In this document: in pieces, positions 1-7,020 of the stretch
Layout: every line of letters begins with the position of its first letter
Numbering within the stretch: position 1 is the stretch's first letter
Assembly (NCBI GenBank): GCA_047971485.1
Contig: JBKDZR010000146.1
Location: 1-12,968, forward strand
Direction: 5' to 3'
From: JBKDZR01 sp047971485
Lineage (GTDB): Bacteria; Pseudomonadota; Alphaproteobacteria; Rhodobacterales; Rhodobacteraceae
DNA length: 12,968 bases
Notes under the pieces: model-generated
Database searches by the model: none
Seen by the model: only the letters and a program-made list of their open reading frames with translations
What the model was told of the DNA's origin: nothing
Position numbers and translations under genes: made by a program

Positions 1-1076
1 GCTTCGTCACCCCCGGCACGCCCCTGCGCGATGCCCTGACCTGCGCGGCCACAGAGCGCGCCCTGGCGATCACCGCCCTTGGCAATGACTATCGCCCGGT
101 CAGCGACGTGCTGGATGAACGCGCCTTCGTTAACGGGATTGTCGGGCTGATGGCCTCGGGGGGGTCGACCAATCTGGTCATTCACCTGCCGGCCATGGCG
201 CGCGCCGCCGGGATCATCCTCGATCTTGAGGATTTCGCCGATCTCTCCGACACCGTGCCGCTGATCGCCAAGGTCTATCCCAATGGGCTGGCCGATGTGA
301 ACCATTTCCATGCTGCCGGAGGCCTGGCCTACATGATCGGCACGCTTCTGGAGGAGGGCCTGCTGCATCCCGACACCTGCACCATCGCCGGGGATGGGCT
401 GGCGCACTACACGCAGGAACCCGTGTTGACCGATGGCCAGTTGATCTGGCGAGACGGCCCCGATCACAGCCATAACGACAAGATCCTGCGCCCGGCGAAC
501 GCCCCTTTCCAGAAGCATGGCGGGCTGAAGCAACTGGCCGGCAATCTGGGGCGCGGCGTGATGAAGGTCAGTGCCGTCGATCCGGCGCGTCATGTGATCG
601 AAGCCCCGGCCCGGATCTTTCACGATCAGGCGGCGGTGAAGGCCGCCTTTCAGGCTGGGCAGCTGGATCGCGATGTGGTTGTGGTGGTCCGCTTTCAGGG
701 GCCACGGGCCAATGGCATGCCGGAACTACACGCCCTGACACCGATTCTGGCTGTCCTGCAGGATCGCGGACACAAGGTGGCACTGGTCACCGATGGGCGG
801 ATGTCAGGGGCCTCGGGCAAGGTGCCGGCCTGCATCCATGTGGCGCCTGAGGCGATGGAGGGCGGGCTGCTGGCCAAACTGCGCGATGGCGATCGGCTGC
901 GGGTCGATGCCACCGCCGGTGTGCTGGAGGTGCTGACCCAGGGGGTGGCCGATCGCTCGGCGGTGGTACCGGACCTGTCGGCCAACACCCACGGGCTGGG
1001 CCGCGAGATGTTCGGCCTGTTCCGTCAGCATGTCGGCCCCGCCAGCGATGGCGCCAGCATCGTCACCCCCGCCTGA
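1..1076 (+). CDS. edd: 6-phosphogluconate dehydratase, 3' part (5' end outside window)
   Basis: This enzyme dehydrates 6-phosphogluconate to 2-keto-3-deoxy-6-phosphogluconate (KDPG), the first specific step of the cytosolic Entner-Doudoroff pathway; family members carry an iron-sulfur cluster. The frame is open from base 3 and gives 357 residues before a TGA at 1074-1076. Edd proteins are about 600 residues, so roughly the first 240 are missing. The visible part starts with a PGTPLRDAL segment, then ALGNDYRPVSDV, then ASGGSTNLVIHLPA, and near nt 787-840 the TDGRMSGASGKVPAC block that matches the second IlvD/Edd signature. The paralogue IlvD (dihydroxy-acid dehydratase) is the main alternative. 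The extended HFHAAGGLAYMIGTLL region and the eda gene 41 nt downstream decide for Edd. It is probably co-transcribed with eda; no promoter is visible in the window. Confidence 0.95.
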   Translation, partial: FVTPGTPLRDALTCAATERALAITALGNDYRPVSDVLDERAFVNGIVGLMASGGSTNLVIHLPAMARAAGIILDLEDFADLSDTVPLIAKVYPNGLADVNHFHAAGGLAYMIGTLLEEGLLHPDTCTIAGDGLAHYTQEPVLTDGQLIWRDGPDHSHNDKILRPANAPFQKHGGLKQLAGNLGRGVMKVSAVDPARHVIEAPARIFHDQAAVKAAFQAGQLDRDVVVVVRFQGPRANGMPELHALTPILAVLQDRGHKVALVTDGRMSGASGKVPACIHVAPEAMEGGLLAKLRDGDRLRVDATAGVLEVLTQGVADRSAVVPDLSANTHGLGREMFGLFRQHVGPASDGASIVTPA

Positions 1077-1117
1077 ACGCACTGTCCCGGACACCGGGCC
1101 CAGCAAGGAGAAAAACC

Positions 1118-1762
1118 ATGACCCCACAGGATGCGAGCGAACGTCTGATCGCGCTGGCCCGCAAGGCGCCGGTGATCCCGGTGCTGGTGGTCGAAGATCC
1201 CGAAACCGCCGCCGATCTGGCCGCCGCGCTGGTGGCCGGTGGGCTCTATACGCTGGAGGTGACGTTGCGTACCTCCGCCGCGATCGACGTGATCCGGCGC
1301 ATGGCTGACGTGCCCGGCGCCGTGGTGGGCGCCGGCACCGTGTTGACCCCTGCCGATGCCGAGGCCGCCCAAGCCGCTGGCGCCCACTTTGCCGTATCCC
1401 CGGGATCCACACCGCACCTGTTGGACGCCTGCGAAGATATCGGCCTGCCCATGCTGCCTGGGGCCGCCACCGCGACCGAGGCCCTGCGTCTTTGGGAACG
1501 CGGCTACAGTTTCCAGAAGTTCTTCCCCGCCGAGGCCGCCGGCGGCCGGCCCCTGCTGCGCGCCCTGGCCGCCCCTCTGCCACAGATCACCTTCTGCCCC
1601 ACGGGCGGCATCGGGCCGGACAATGCCCAGGATTACCTGAGCCTGCCCAACACGGTCTGCGTCGGCGGATCCTGGGTCGCGCCCACGGATCGGATCGCAG
1701 CCAAGGACTGGGCCGGGATCAGCGCCCTTGCCCGCGCCGCCGCCGGGTTGACAGTCGGCTAA
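1118..1762 (+). CDS. eda: KDPG aldolase (2-dehydro-3-deoxy-phosphogluconate aldolase)
   Basis: Eda cleaves KDPG to pyruvate and glyceraldehyde 3-phosphate, the second Entner-Doudoroff step, through a Schiff base with lysine; some family members also act on 2-keto-4-hydroxyglutarate. The 214-residue product has normal family length and is a single TIM barrel. Expected active-site residues are present: Glu47 and Arg51 in LEVTLRT, the GAGTVL strand at 71-76, and the Schiff-base Lys134 in FQKFFPAE, followed by the phosphate-binding CPTGGI segment. The ATG at 1118 has an AAGGAG ribosome binding site at 1105-1110, well spaced. The gene lies 41 nt after edd, and the linker holds only a weak CCCGG/CCGGG hairpin, so an edd-eda operon is likely. 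Confidence 0.97.
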   Translation: MTPQDASERLIALARKAPVIPVLVVEDPETAADLAAALVAGGLYTLEVTLRTSAAIDVIRRMADVPGAVVGAGTVLTPADAEAAQAAGAHFAVSPGSTPHLLDACEDIGLPMLPGAATATEALRLWERGYSFQKFFPAEAAGGRPLLRALAAPLPQITFCPTGGIGPDNAQDYLSLPNTVCVGGSWVAPTDRIAAKDWAGISALARAAAGLTVG

Positions 1763-1771
1763 GCAGGGTTT

Positions 1772-1796
1772 CACAAAAGTGGCCACCGGTTTTGTG
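1772..1796 (+). terminator. Hairpin just downstream of eda
   Basis: CACAAAA (1772-1778) and TTTTGTG (1790-1796) are perfect complements around an 11-nt loop that itself contains the palindrome GTGGCCAC. It begins 9 nt after the eda stop. The A side and U side would make an A/U stem that could help end eda transcripts, but no T-run follows, so the terminator assignment is tentative. Confidence 0.35.
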
Positions 1797-1823
1797 CTGA
1801 AAATCCTGCAGAACAAGAAAACC

Positions 1824-1863
1824 TAAGCAGATATTCGTGGGCGAAACCACGAATATCTGCTTA
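1824..1863. terminator. 17-bp perfect stem-loop between convergent eda and glnE
   Basis: A 17-nt arm at 1824-1840 is perfectly complementary to 1847-1863, with a 6-nt GCGAAA loop. The stem sits in the 115-bp convergent gap, 14 bp from the glnE stop. On the minus strand the stem is followed by a T-rich stretch (GGTTTTCTTG), and on the plus strand by TTT, so it most likely works as a bidirectional terminator. The arms are less GC-rich than the genes around them. It could also protect 3' ends from exonucleases. Confidence 0.6.
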
Positions 1864-1877
1864 TTTCGAGAGGACGG

Positions 1878-4664
1878 TCAGTCCGCCTCTGGCGCCCCGG
1901 GTGACGGCATCAGCCGGTCGATGATCTCGGCAGCGCCGGCCCGGGCAAGGCTGAGATTGGCGTTCAATTCCATCAGCGTCTCAACCCCGCTGTCGCGCAG
2001 GATCAGCGCATGCGCCCCCTGGCCCAGCGGCTCGGGGTCGAAGCCACCCTCGGCCAGAAGCCGCGCGCACAGCTTGAGCCGCGCAAAACTCCGATACCCT
2101 GCGTCAAGGGCCGCCACCTCATCCGCCGTCAGGATCCCGCTGGCCGCCAGTTGCGCAGGCACCCATCGCTCGGCCGTGCCGGCCAGCAGGGCGCTGGCCT
2201 GGGCGATCAGCGCGATATCCTGCCCGCCGCCTGGCCCGTTGGAACTGTCCCAATCGCCGCTCTGGGGCTTGGCCTCGGACAGGCGGGCGCGCATGTCGGC
2301 CAGATCGCCCAGAACCTTGGCCTGGTCACGCGGCTCGGCCAACAACGCCGTGCGGAACCCTTCCACATCCTCGGCCAGGGCGGGATTTCCACAAATCACC
2401 CGCGCACGGGTCAGCGCCAGATGTTCCCAGGTCCAGGCCTCTTCACGCTGATAGGTCTGAAACGCCGTCCAGCCCGTCGCCGCAGGCCCCTGACGCCCCG
2501 AAGGACGCAGCCGCATGTCCACCTCATAGAGCGTCCCGGCCGATGTCTGCACGCTGAGCGCAGTCACCAGCGCCTTGGTCAGACGCGCGTAATAGGTACG
2601 CGCCGCCAGCTTGCGCCGCCCGTCGCTTTCGGCATCGGCAGGGGCATCATAGATGATGATCAGGTCAAGATCGGATCCTGAGGTCAGTTCCCCCGCCCCC
2701 AGCGATCCCATCCCGACAACCACAGCCCCGCGCCCCGGGCACGCCCCATAACGCGCGGCGAAATTGGCGGTAACCGCCCCCCAGACACCGCAGAGCACCG
2801 CCTCGGCCAGATCGGTGTAATGGCCCGCCGCTTCCCGGCAAGTCACCAACCCGCGCAGATGATGAACCCCGATGCGGAAATGCCAGTCCTTCATCCAGCG
2901 CCGCGCCGTATCCAGCTGGCCCTCATAGTCCAGTTCCGGTTCGGCCAGCACCCGGGCCAGTTCCTCGGTCAGCGCCGCCCGGCCCGGCCAGGGGGCAAAG
3001 AAATCGCCGCCGATCACCGCATCCAGAACCCCGGAATTCAGCGACAGATAGCGCGCCAGGGCCGGCGCGGTCGAGGCGATATCGACCATCAGATCAATCA
3101 GATGGGGATTGGCCTCAAACAGAGAAAACACCTGAACACCGGCAGGCAAGCCCTTGATAAACCCATCAAACTGACTGAGCGCCCATTTCGGATCCGCCGC
3201 CCGGCTGAACCCTTCCAGCAGGCGGGGGCGGATGCGGGCAAAGATCTGTTGGGCGCGGGTGGACCGCAGCGCCGGATAACCGGCCCAACCGGCCATGATC
3301 TCGCGCATCTGTTCATCGGCCGGTTCATCGCCGGGGCCGGTCTCGCGTCCGGGGGCGAAGAAATCCTCGGTCAACTCATGGACACGGCCGAACAGCACCG
3401 ACAGTTCATCGCGCAGCACCTGGGGATCGCTTTCACCGCAGAACATCGCCAGCCGCTGCCACCCTTCTTCATTGGCCGGCAGGCGTTGGGTCTGGGCATC
3501 CTGGACCATCTGTAAGCGGTGCTCGATCTCGCGCAGGCGGACATAATCACGCTCCAGCGCGGCCGCATCTTCAGACGGCACCCAACCCTTTTCGACCAGC
3601 CTGTGCAGTGCCTCGCATGTCCCGCGCAGGCGCAAGTCGCGGTCCCGTCCTCCGGCGATCAGCTGACGGGTCTGGGTGAAAAACTCGATCTCACGGATCC
3701 CGCCGCGGCCCAGTTTCACATCGGCCCCGTCGATCCCCACCAGACCGGCGGATTTCGCCCGGATCTTGCGGCGGATTTCATGGGCGTCCTCAATGGTCGC
3801 GTAATCCAGATGCCGGCGCCAGATAAACGGCCGGATCTCCTTCAGGAACCGCCGACCCGATTCGAGCGCCCCAGCACAGGGCCGCGCCTTGATAAAGGCG
3901 GCGCGTTCCCAGGTGCGGCCCAGTTCCTCATAGTACCGCTCCGCCGCGCTGATCGACACGACCACCGGCGTCACCGAAGGGTTCGGACGCAGACGCAGAT
4001 CGGTACGGAAGACATATCCCTCGGCGGTGATATCCGACAACAGACCCATCGCCTTGCGCACCACACGGATCATCTGGGCGCGGATTTCCGGCACGTCAGC
4101 ATCATCGAAACGGGTGTCATCGAACAGGCAGATCAGGTCGATATCCGAGGAATAGTTCAGTTCATAGGCGCCCATCTTGCCCATGGCCAGGGCCAACAGG
4201 CCACCACAATCGACCAGATCATCCACCCCCAGCCCGGGCAGCTTGCCCCGCGCCAAAGGGCCGGCCAGCGCGGCCCGAAACGCCGCTTCGACGCCCCGAT
4301 CCGCCAGATGGGTCAGCGCGCCGGTCACCTGCCCCAGGGACCAGATCCCCCCCAGATCGCACAGCCCGGTCAGCAGCGCGACCTTGGCCTTGGCCTGCCG
4401 CAAGGCGCTGGCCGGATCGGACAAGGGGCCATCCAGCCCGGCCAGCAGATCAGCCAAAACCCGTTCGGGATCCTGGTCGGCGATCTCGGCCAGCCATACG
4501 CCATGGCGCCGGATCAACCCCGCCAGATAGGGGCTGCACCCGGCCGTACCGGCCAGAAGTTCGGTGAATTCGGGGGCAAAGCGCGGCAGATCGGCCAGCG
4601 CATCCGCCGCCGCCCTGTCGTCAAAGGGCAAGGGCGCCCTGTTGATTCCGGATATCAGGTTCAT
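1878..4664 (-). CDS. glnE: Bifunctional glutamine synthetase adenylyltransferase/adenylyl-removing enzyme
   Basis: GlnE adenylylates glutamine synthetase when nitrogen is plentiful and removes the AMP when it is scarce, under control of PII proteins. Two nucleotidyltransferase domains are visible: an N-terminal adenylyl-removing domain with GKMGAYELNYSSDIDLI at residues 162-178 and RTDLRLRPNPS, and a C-terminal adenylylating domain with GMGSLGAGELTSGSDLDLI at 651-669 and YEVDMRLRPSGRQGP at 713-727. The GlnD-like KLGRGGIREIEFFTQ block lies between. From the ATG at 4664 the product is 928 residues, close to the usual 930-980. An in-frame ATG at 4712 would add 16 residues; I prefer 4664 because the following NLISGINRAPLPFD resembles the usual alphaproteobacterial N-terminus, but neither start has a strong ribosome binding site. 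The late GPGG..DIE motif reads GPGGGQDIA. Convergent with eda, divergent from the DUF2852 gene. Confidence 0.95.
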   Translation of the reverse strand: MNLISGINRAPLPFDDRAAADALADLPRFAPEFTELLAGTAGCSPYLAGLIRRHGVWLAEIADQDPERVLADLLAGLDGPLSDPASALRQAKAKVALLTGLCDLGGIWSLGQVTGALTHLADRGVEAAFRAALAGPLARGKLPGLGVDDLVDCGGLLALAMGKMGAYELNYSSDIDLICLFDDTRFDDADVPEIRAQMIRVVRKAMGLLSDITAEGYVFRTDLRLRPNPSVTPVVVSISAAERYYEELGRTWERAAFIKARPCAGALESGRRFLKEIRPFIWRRHLDYATIEDAHEIRRKIRAKSAGLVGIDGADVKLGRGGIREIEFFTQTRQLIAGGRDRDLRLRGTCEALHRLVEKGWVPSEDAAALERDYVRLREIEHRLQMVQDAQTQRLPANEEGWQRLAMFCGESDPQVLRDELSVLFGRVHELTEDFFAPGRETGPGDEPADEQMREIMAGWAGYPALRSTRAQQIFARIRPRLLEGFSRAADPKWALSQFDGFIKGLPAGVQVFSLFEANPHLIDLMVDIASTAPALARYLSLNSGVLDAVIGGDFFAPWPGRAALTEELARVLAEPELDYEGQLDTARRWMKDWHFRIGVHHLRGLVTCREAAGHYTDLAEAVLCGVWGAVTANFAARYGACPGRGAVVVGMGSLGAGELTSGSDLDLIIIYDAPADAESDGRRKLAARTYYARLTKALVTALSVQTSAGTLYEVDMRLRPSGRQGPAATGWTAFQTYQREEAWTWEHLALTRARVICGNPALAEDVEGFRTALLAEPRDQAKVLGDLADMRARLSEAKPQSGDWDSSNGPGGGQDIALIAQASALLAGTAERWVPAQLAASGILTADEVAALDAGYRSFARLKLCARLLAEGGFDPEPLGQGAHALILRDSGVETLMELNANLSLARAGAAEIIDRLMPSPGAPEAD

Positions 4665-4733
4665 GCCTGCATCATTGGCGCCCTCGGGCCATGCGGTCAA
4701 CGCACGGCACATGCCAATCCCAAGGCCGCCGGG

Positions 4734-4752
4734 ATGTAAATCTTTTTCACAT
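4734..4752. promoter_or_regulatory. 19-bp dyad, copy 1 of a paired operator candidate
   Basis: ATGTAAA, 5 nt, TTCACAT: two 7-nt half-sites that are inverted repeats of each other with one mismatch. It lies 6 bp upstream of a TTGACT -35 element and 22-70 bp upstream of the two possible glnE starts, in the divergent glnE/DUF2852 gap. A second copy of the same shape is at 4792-4810. The regulator is unknown. Confidence 0.55.
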
Positions 4753-4758
4753 ACACCC

Positions 4759-4788
4759 TTGACTCAGATCAGGCGGGCCCCAATCTAT
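4759..4788 (+). promoter_or_regulatory. Promoter candidate for the DUF2852 gene
   Basis: TTGACT at 4759-4764 is a good -35 element. At the expected distance the sequence is CAATCTAT (4781-4788), a poor -10, so the -35 carries most of the weight. It sits exactly between the two 19-bp dyads, 6 bp after the first, which would let a bound repressor cover it. Confidence 0.4.
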
Positions 4789-4791
4789 CCA

Positions 4792-4810
4792 ATGTGAAGG
4801 CAATTTACAT
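4792..4810. promoter_or_regulatory. 19-bp dyad, copy 2 of a paired operator candidate
   Basis: ATGTGAA, 5 nt, TTTACAT: the same half-sites and the same 5-nt spacing as copy 1 at 4734-4752, with the single G/A difference in the other half. Centres are 58 bp apart. This copy lies in the putative transcription-start region and ends 18 bp before the DUF2852 ATG. Confidence 0.55.
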
Positions 4811-4828
4811 AAATCCACGGAGACCCGA

Positions 4829-5224
4829 ATGACAACCATCGCCACATGGCCATCCCAGGCGGAAAACTGGCTCGATCAGCGCGGAAAAGGCGCCTGGATC
4901 GCGGCAACGGTTCTGGGATTCATCGTTTTCTGGCCCATCGGGCTGGCCCTTCTCGCCTATATGATCTGGAGCAAACGCATCATGAATGGATCCTGCACCA
5001 AACGCGGCAAATGGCGCCGCCACAATCGCGCCGCTTTCAAATCCTCCGGCAACAGCGCCTTCGACGCCTATAAGGCCGACACCCTGCGCCGGCTGGAAGA
5101 CGAACAGGCCAGTTTCGAGGAATTCCTCAAGCGCCTGCGCGATGCCAAGGACAAGGCCGAATTCGACCAGTTCATGGACGATCGCGCGAAGAACGGCCCG
5201 GCCCCTCAGCCCGCCGAGGCCTGA
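4829..5224 (+). CDS. DUF2852 family membrane protein of unknown function
   Basis: A 131-residue protein whose function is not known. Residues 21-47 form one hydrophobic membrane-spanning segment (interrupted by a Trp-Pro pair), followed by a strongly basic stretch at 49-71, which predicts the C-terminal part stays in the cytoplasm. Residues 76-118 (GNSAFDAYKADTLRRLEDEQ onward to DKAEFDQFMDDR) form a long charged amphipathic helix or coiled coil, the hallmark of DUF2852, a family I know mainly from alphaproteobacteria. A short Pro/Ala-rich tail ends the protein. The ATG at 4829 has GGAG at 4819-4822. It is first in a same-strand group with an RDD protein (58 nt on) and bpt. Two 19-bp dyads flank its -35, so it may be a regulated gene. 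The family name comes from pattern recognition of the GNxAFDxY...LRRLExE region. Confidence 0.85.
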   Translation: MTTIATWPSQAENWLDQRGKGAWIAATVLGFIVFWPIGLALLAYMIWSKRIMNGSCTKRGKWRRHNRAAFKSSGNSAFDAYKADTLRRLEDEQASFEEFLKRLRDAKDKAEFDQFMDDRAKNGPAPQPAEA

Positions 5225-5240
5225 TCAAACACGCTTTGGA

Positions 5241-5260
5241 CGCGGCCTTTCGGGGCCGCG
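5241..5260 (+). other. GC-rich hairpin between the DUF2852 and RDD genes
   Basis: CGCGGCC (5241-5247) pairs with GGCCGCG (5254-5260) around a 6-nt loop. No T-run follows and the next gene starts 22 nt later, so it is more likely an RNA-processing or partial attenuation element than a full terminator. Confidence 0.4.
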
Positions 5261-5282
5261 CCGAATGTGGCAGGAAGGATCC

Positions 5283-5741
5283 ATGACTGATTACGACACC
5301 GCGCTCTGGGGATTGCCCAACCCCGATACCCATGGCGAATTCTATACCGATGTGCCCTTCAAACGGTTCCTCGCCTGGATCGTCGACAGCCTGATGATCC
5401 TTTTGATCACACTGGGGATCGTCATGATGACCTTGTTCATCGGCTTTGCCATCTTTCCCCTGATCTGGCTGGGGGTCAGCCTGATCTACCGGATCATCAC
5501 CGTCAGCCGGCATTCGGCAACACCCGGCATGCGCCTGATGGCGATCGAGCTGCGCACCCATCGCGGCGCGCGTTTTGATCTGACGACCACGGTGCTACAT
5601 AATCTGCTCTACACCTTCATGCTGGCCACGATGCTGTTTCAGGTGGTGTCGATCATCCTGATGCTGACCACGGCGCGACGCCAGGGCCTGCATGATCTGC
5701 TGCTGGGAACGGCCGCCATCAATCGCGCCAGCGCAAGCTGA
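5283..5741 (+). CDS. RDD family membrane protein
   Basis: A 152-residue integral membrane protein of the RDD family, named for a conserved Arg and two Asp; the function of most members is unknown, though some have been linked to ion or solute transport. The three residues are visible: Arg28 and Asp35 in FKRFLAWIVDSLMILL, and Asp138 in RQGLHDLLLGT. The TPGMRLMAIELR loop at 80-91 corresponds to the family's GxRLxxI motif. Hydrophobic segments lie at about 31-53, 53-72 and 105-130. The ATG at 5283 follows AGGAAGGA at 5272-5279; the frame is open further upstream, but that part overlaps the DUF2852 gene and lacks hydrophobic character, so I reject it. Likely co-transcribed with the DUF2852 gene despite the hairpin between them. 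Confidence 0.9.
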   Translation: MTDYDTALWGLPNPDTHGEFYTDVPFKRFLAWIVDSLMILLITLGIVMMTLFIGFAIFPLIWLGVSLIYRIITVSRHSATPGMRLMAIELRTHRGARFDLTTTVLHNLLYTFMLATMLFQVVSIILMLTTARRQGLHDLLLGTAAINRASAS

Positions 5742-5768
5742 CGCGAGAAGACCGGTGAACACGGGGGC

Positions 5769-5797
5769 TTGGCGCGGTTCGGCGCTGTTGCTAGGGT
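5769..5797 (+). promoter_or_regulatory. Promoter candidate for bpt
   Basis: TTGGCG (5769-5774), 17 nt, TAGGGT (5792-5797). Four of six -35 and three of six -10 positions match the sigma-70 consensus, and the TA...T form of the -10 is common in Rhodobacterales. A start near 5804 would leave a leader of under 20 nt before the ATG at 5822. Confidence 0.4.
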
Positions 5798-5821
5798 TCC
5801 CGCAACCGGATCCGGACTGAC

Positions 5822-6661
5822 ATGCGCCATACGCTGCCCATCGCCCCGCAGTTCTATGTGACTGCCCCCCAACCATGCCCCTACCTGGATGGGCGCATGG
5901 AACGAAAGCTGTTCACCGCCCTGCAGGGCGACTATGCCGAGACGCTGAACGACACCTTGTCCAAACAGGGATTTCGGCGCTCGCAGAATGTGCTCTATCG
6001 TCCGTCCTGTACCGAATGCAACGCCTGCCTGTCGGCCAGGATCCGGGTGGCCGATTTCGAATCGACGAAAAGCCAACGCCGCGCCATGCGTCGCAATCGC
6101 GATCTGACCCGCCGCGCCAATTCCCCTTGGGCGACCGAAGATCAGTTTCAGTTGTTCCGCACCTATCTGGACGACCGCCACGCCGATGGCGGCATGGCGG
6201 ATATGGACATCTTCGAATTCGCCGCAATGGTCGAGGAAACACCGGTCCGGTCGCGGCTGATCGAATACACCACCACCCCGGACCCCGAGATCGCCGGGCG
6301 CGGCGATCTGGCCGCCGTGTGCCTGACCGACGTGCTCGATGACGGGCTGAGCATGGTCTATTCCTTCTACGATCCAGCCGAGACCCGACGCAGCCTGGGC
6401 ACCTATCTGATCCTCGATCACATAGACATCGCCCGCGAGGCGGGGCTGCCCCATGTCTATCTGGGCTACTGGGTCCCCGGCAGTCCAAAGATGGGCTACA
6501 AGGCCAGCTTCTCCTGCCTGGAAATCTACAAGAACGGGGTATGGCAGGATATCGGTGACCCCGAGGATCACACCGCCGAAACCCATCCGCTGTCGGTCGA
6601 ACCCATCGCCGAACAAGTGGCCCGGATCAGCCTGCCCGACACGTTGATGATCAGGCCCTGA
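5822..6661 (+). CDS. bpt: Aspartate/glutamate leucyltransferase (bacterial ATE-type arginyltransferase family)
   Basis: Bpt attaches leucine from Leu-tRNA to proteins with N-terminal Asp or Glu, marking them for ClpS/ClpAP degradation (N-degron pathway, cytosol). The 279-residue product has the usual length. The N-terminal domain shows CPYLDGRMERKLF at 19-31 and the cysteine cluster YRPSCTECNACLSARI at 59-74 (Cys63, Cys66, Cys69). The C-terminal GNAT-like domain shows SMVYSFYDPAETRRSLGTY at 177-195 and YLGYWVPGSPKMGYKASF at 213-230, where the substrate sites of the family lie. Annotation as arginyltransferase is also found for this family; the bacterial form with this length is expected to transfer leucine, which is knowledge of the family rather than something the sequence proves. 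The ATG at 5822 has only a weak ribosome binding site (GGAC). The gene follows the RDD gene by 80 nt. Confidence 0.93.
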   Translation: MRHTLPIAPQFYVTAPQPCPYLDGRMERKLFTALQGDYAETLNDTLSKQGFRRSQNVLYRPSCTECNACLSARIRVADFESTKSQRRAMRRNRDLTRRANSPWATEDQFQLFRTYLDDRHADGGMADMDIFEFAAMVEETPVRSRLIEYTTTPDPEIAGRGDLAAVCLTDVLDDGLSMVYSFYDPAETRRSLGTYLILDHIDIAREAGLPHVYLGYWVPGSPKMGYKASFSCLEIYKNGVWQDIGDPEDHTAETHPLSVEPIAEQVARISLPDTLMIRP

Positions 6662-7020
6662 CCGGCCCGCCGGGATCAACGTACAGATCGGGCGATCACC
6701 AGCCTTCTTTGCGCCCCTCGCCGACAGGCCCGCCTTTCCCCGTGGCCATAGCGCGTTCGGCATGGCGCCATTGCTGCGGCTGGAGAGGCGCCAGCCGGAA
6801 CCGGACGCTTTGCACCGCCCCCCGTATCGGCTGAACCCATCACATTCCGTCCCGGCCAAACGGCCAGGGCGACAGGTCCCACACGCCGCCGGGGCTTATG
6901 CCAACGGCGTTCGGATAGCGAGCGGACAGATCATGCCGGCCCCGGCCCGTCATCACGCCCTGTTGCAGCGGCCTCGTCCGCCACGCATAACACACGTCAA
7001 ACGGACAGAGGATCACCTCG
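6662..7020. other. Gene-free 359-bp stretch between bpt and the CNNM/CBS gene
   Basis: I see no credible gene here. Short open frames on both strands have no recognisable motif or ribosome binding site. It holds a 7-bp hairpin (6777-6783 with 6791-6797, loop 7 nt), two copies of the palindrome GGCGCC (6764-6769 and 6787-6792), and a promoter candidate at its end. There is no clear terminator after bpt; the only structure there is a 4-bp CCGG/CCGG hairpin at 6662-6673. Confidence 0.5.
6963..6991 (+). promoter_or_regulatory. Promoter candidate for the CNNM/CBS gene
   Basis: TTGCAG (6963-6968), 17 nt, CATAAC (6986-6991). The -10 has four of six consensus bases, the -35 three. Transcription would start near 6998, leaving a short leader that contains the AGAGGA ribosome binding site. 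Confidence 0.4.

Noticed and set aside
1..1076. Dihydroxy-acid dehydratase (ilvD) instead of edd
   Set aside because: Both share the signature blocks, but the Edd-type central region and the KDPG aldolase gene directly downstream fit edd.
3519..4739. 406-codon open frame on the plus strand opposite glnE
   Set aside because: It is antisense to an intact, motif-rich glnE. The product is a Gln/Arg/Pro-rich string with no domain, as expected for a shadow frame in high-GC DNA. It has no ribosome binding site that stands out.
4734..4810. Naming the paired dyads as GlnR/TnrA or TyrR sites
   Set aside because: The consensus fit is real for TGTNA-N7-TNACA, but those MerR-family regulators belong to Firmicutes. 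The TyrR box needs a 6-nt centre and here it is 5. The regulator is left unnamed.
4986..5282. N-terminal extension of the RDD protein
   Set aside because: The frame is open, but it overlaps the DUF2852 coding region and reads as Pro/Ser/Arg-rich nonsense. The ATG at 5283 has a good ribosome binding site and a family-like N-terminus.
5639..6859. 406-codon open frame on the minus strand opposite bpt
   Set aside because: It lies across a complete bpt and the end of the RDD gene, and its product is low complexity without recognisable motifs; a shadow of the real gene.
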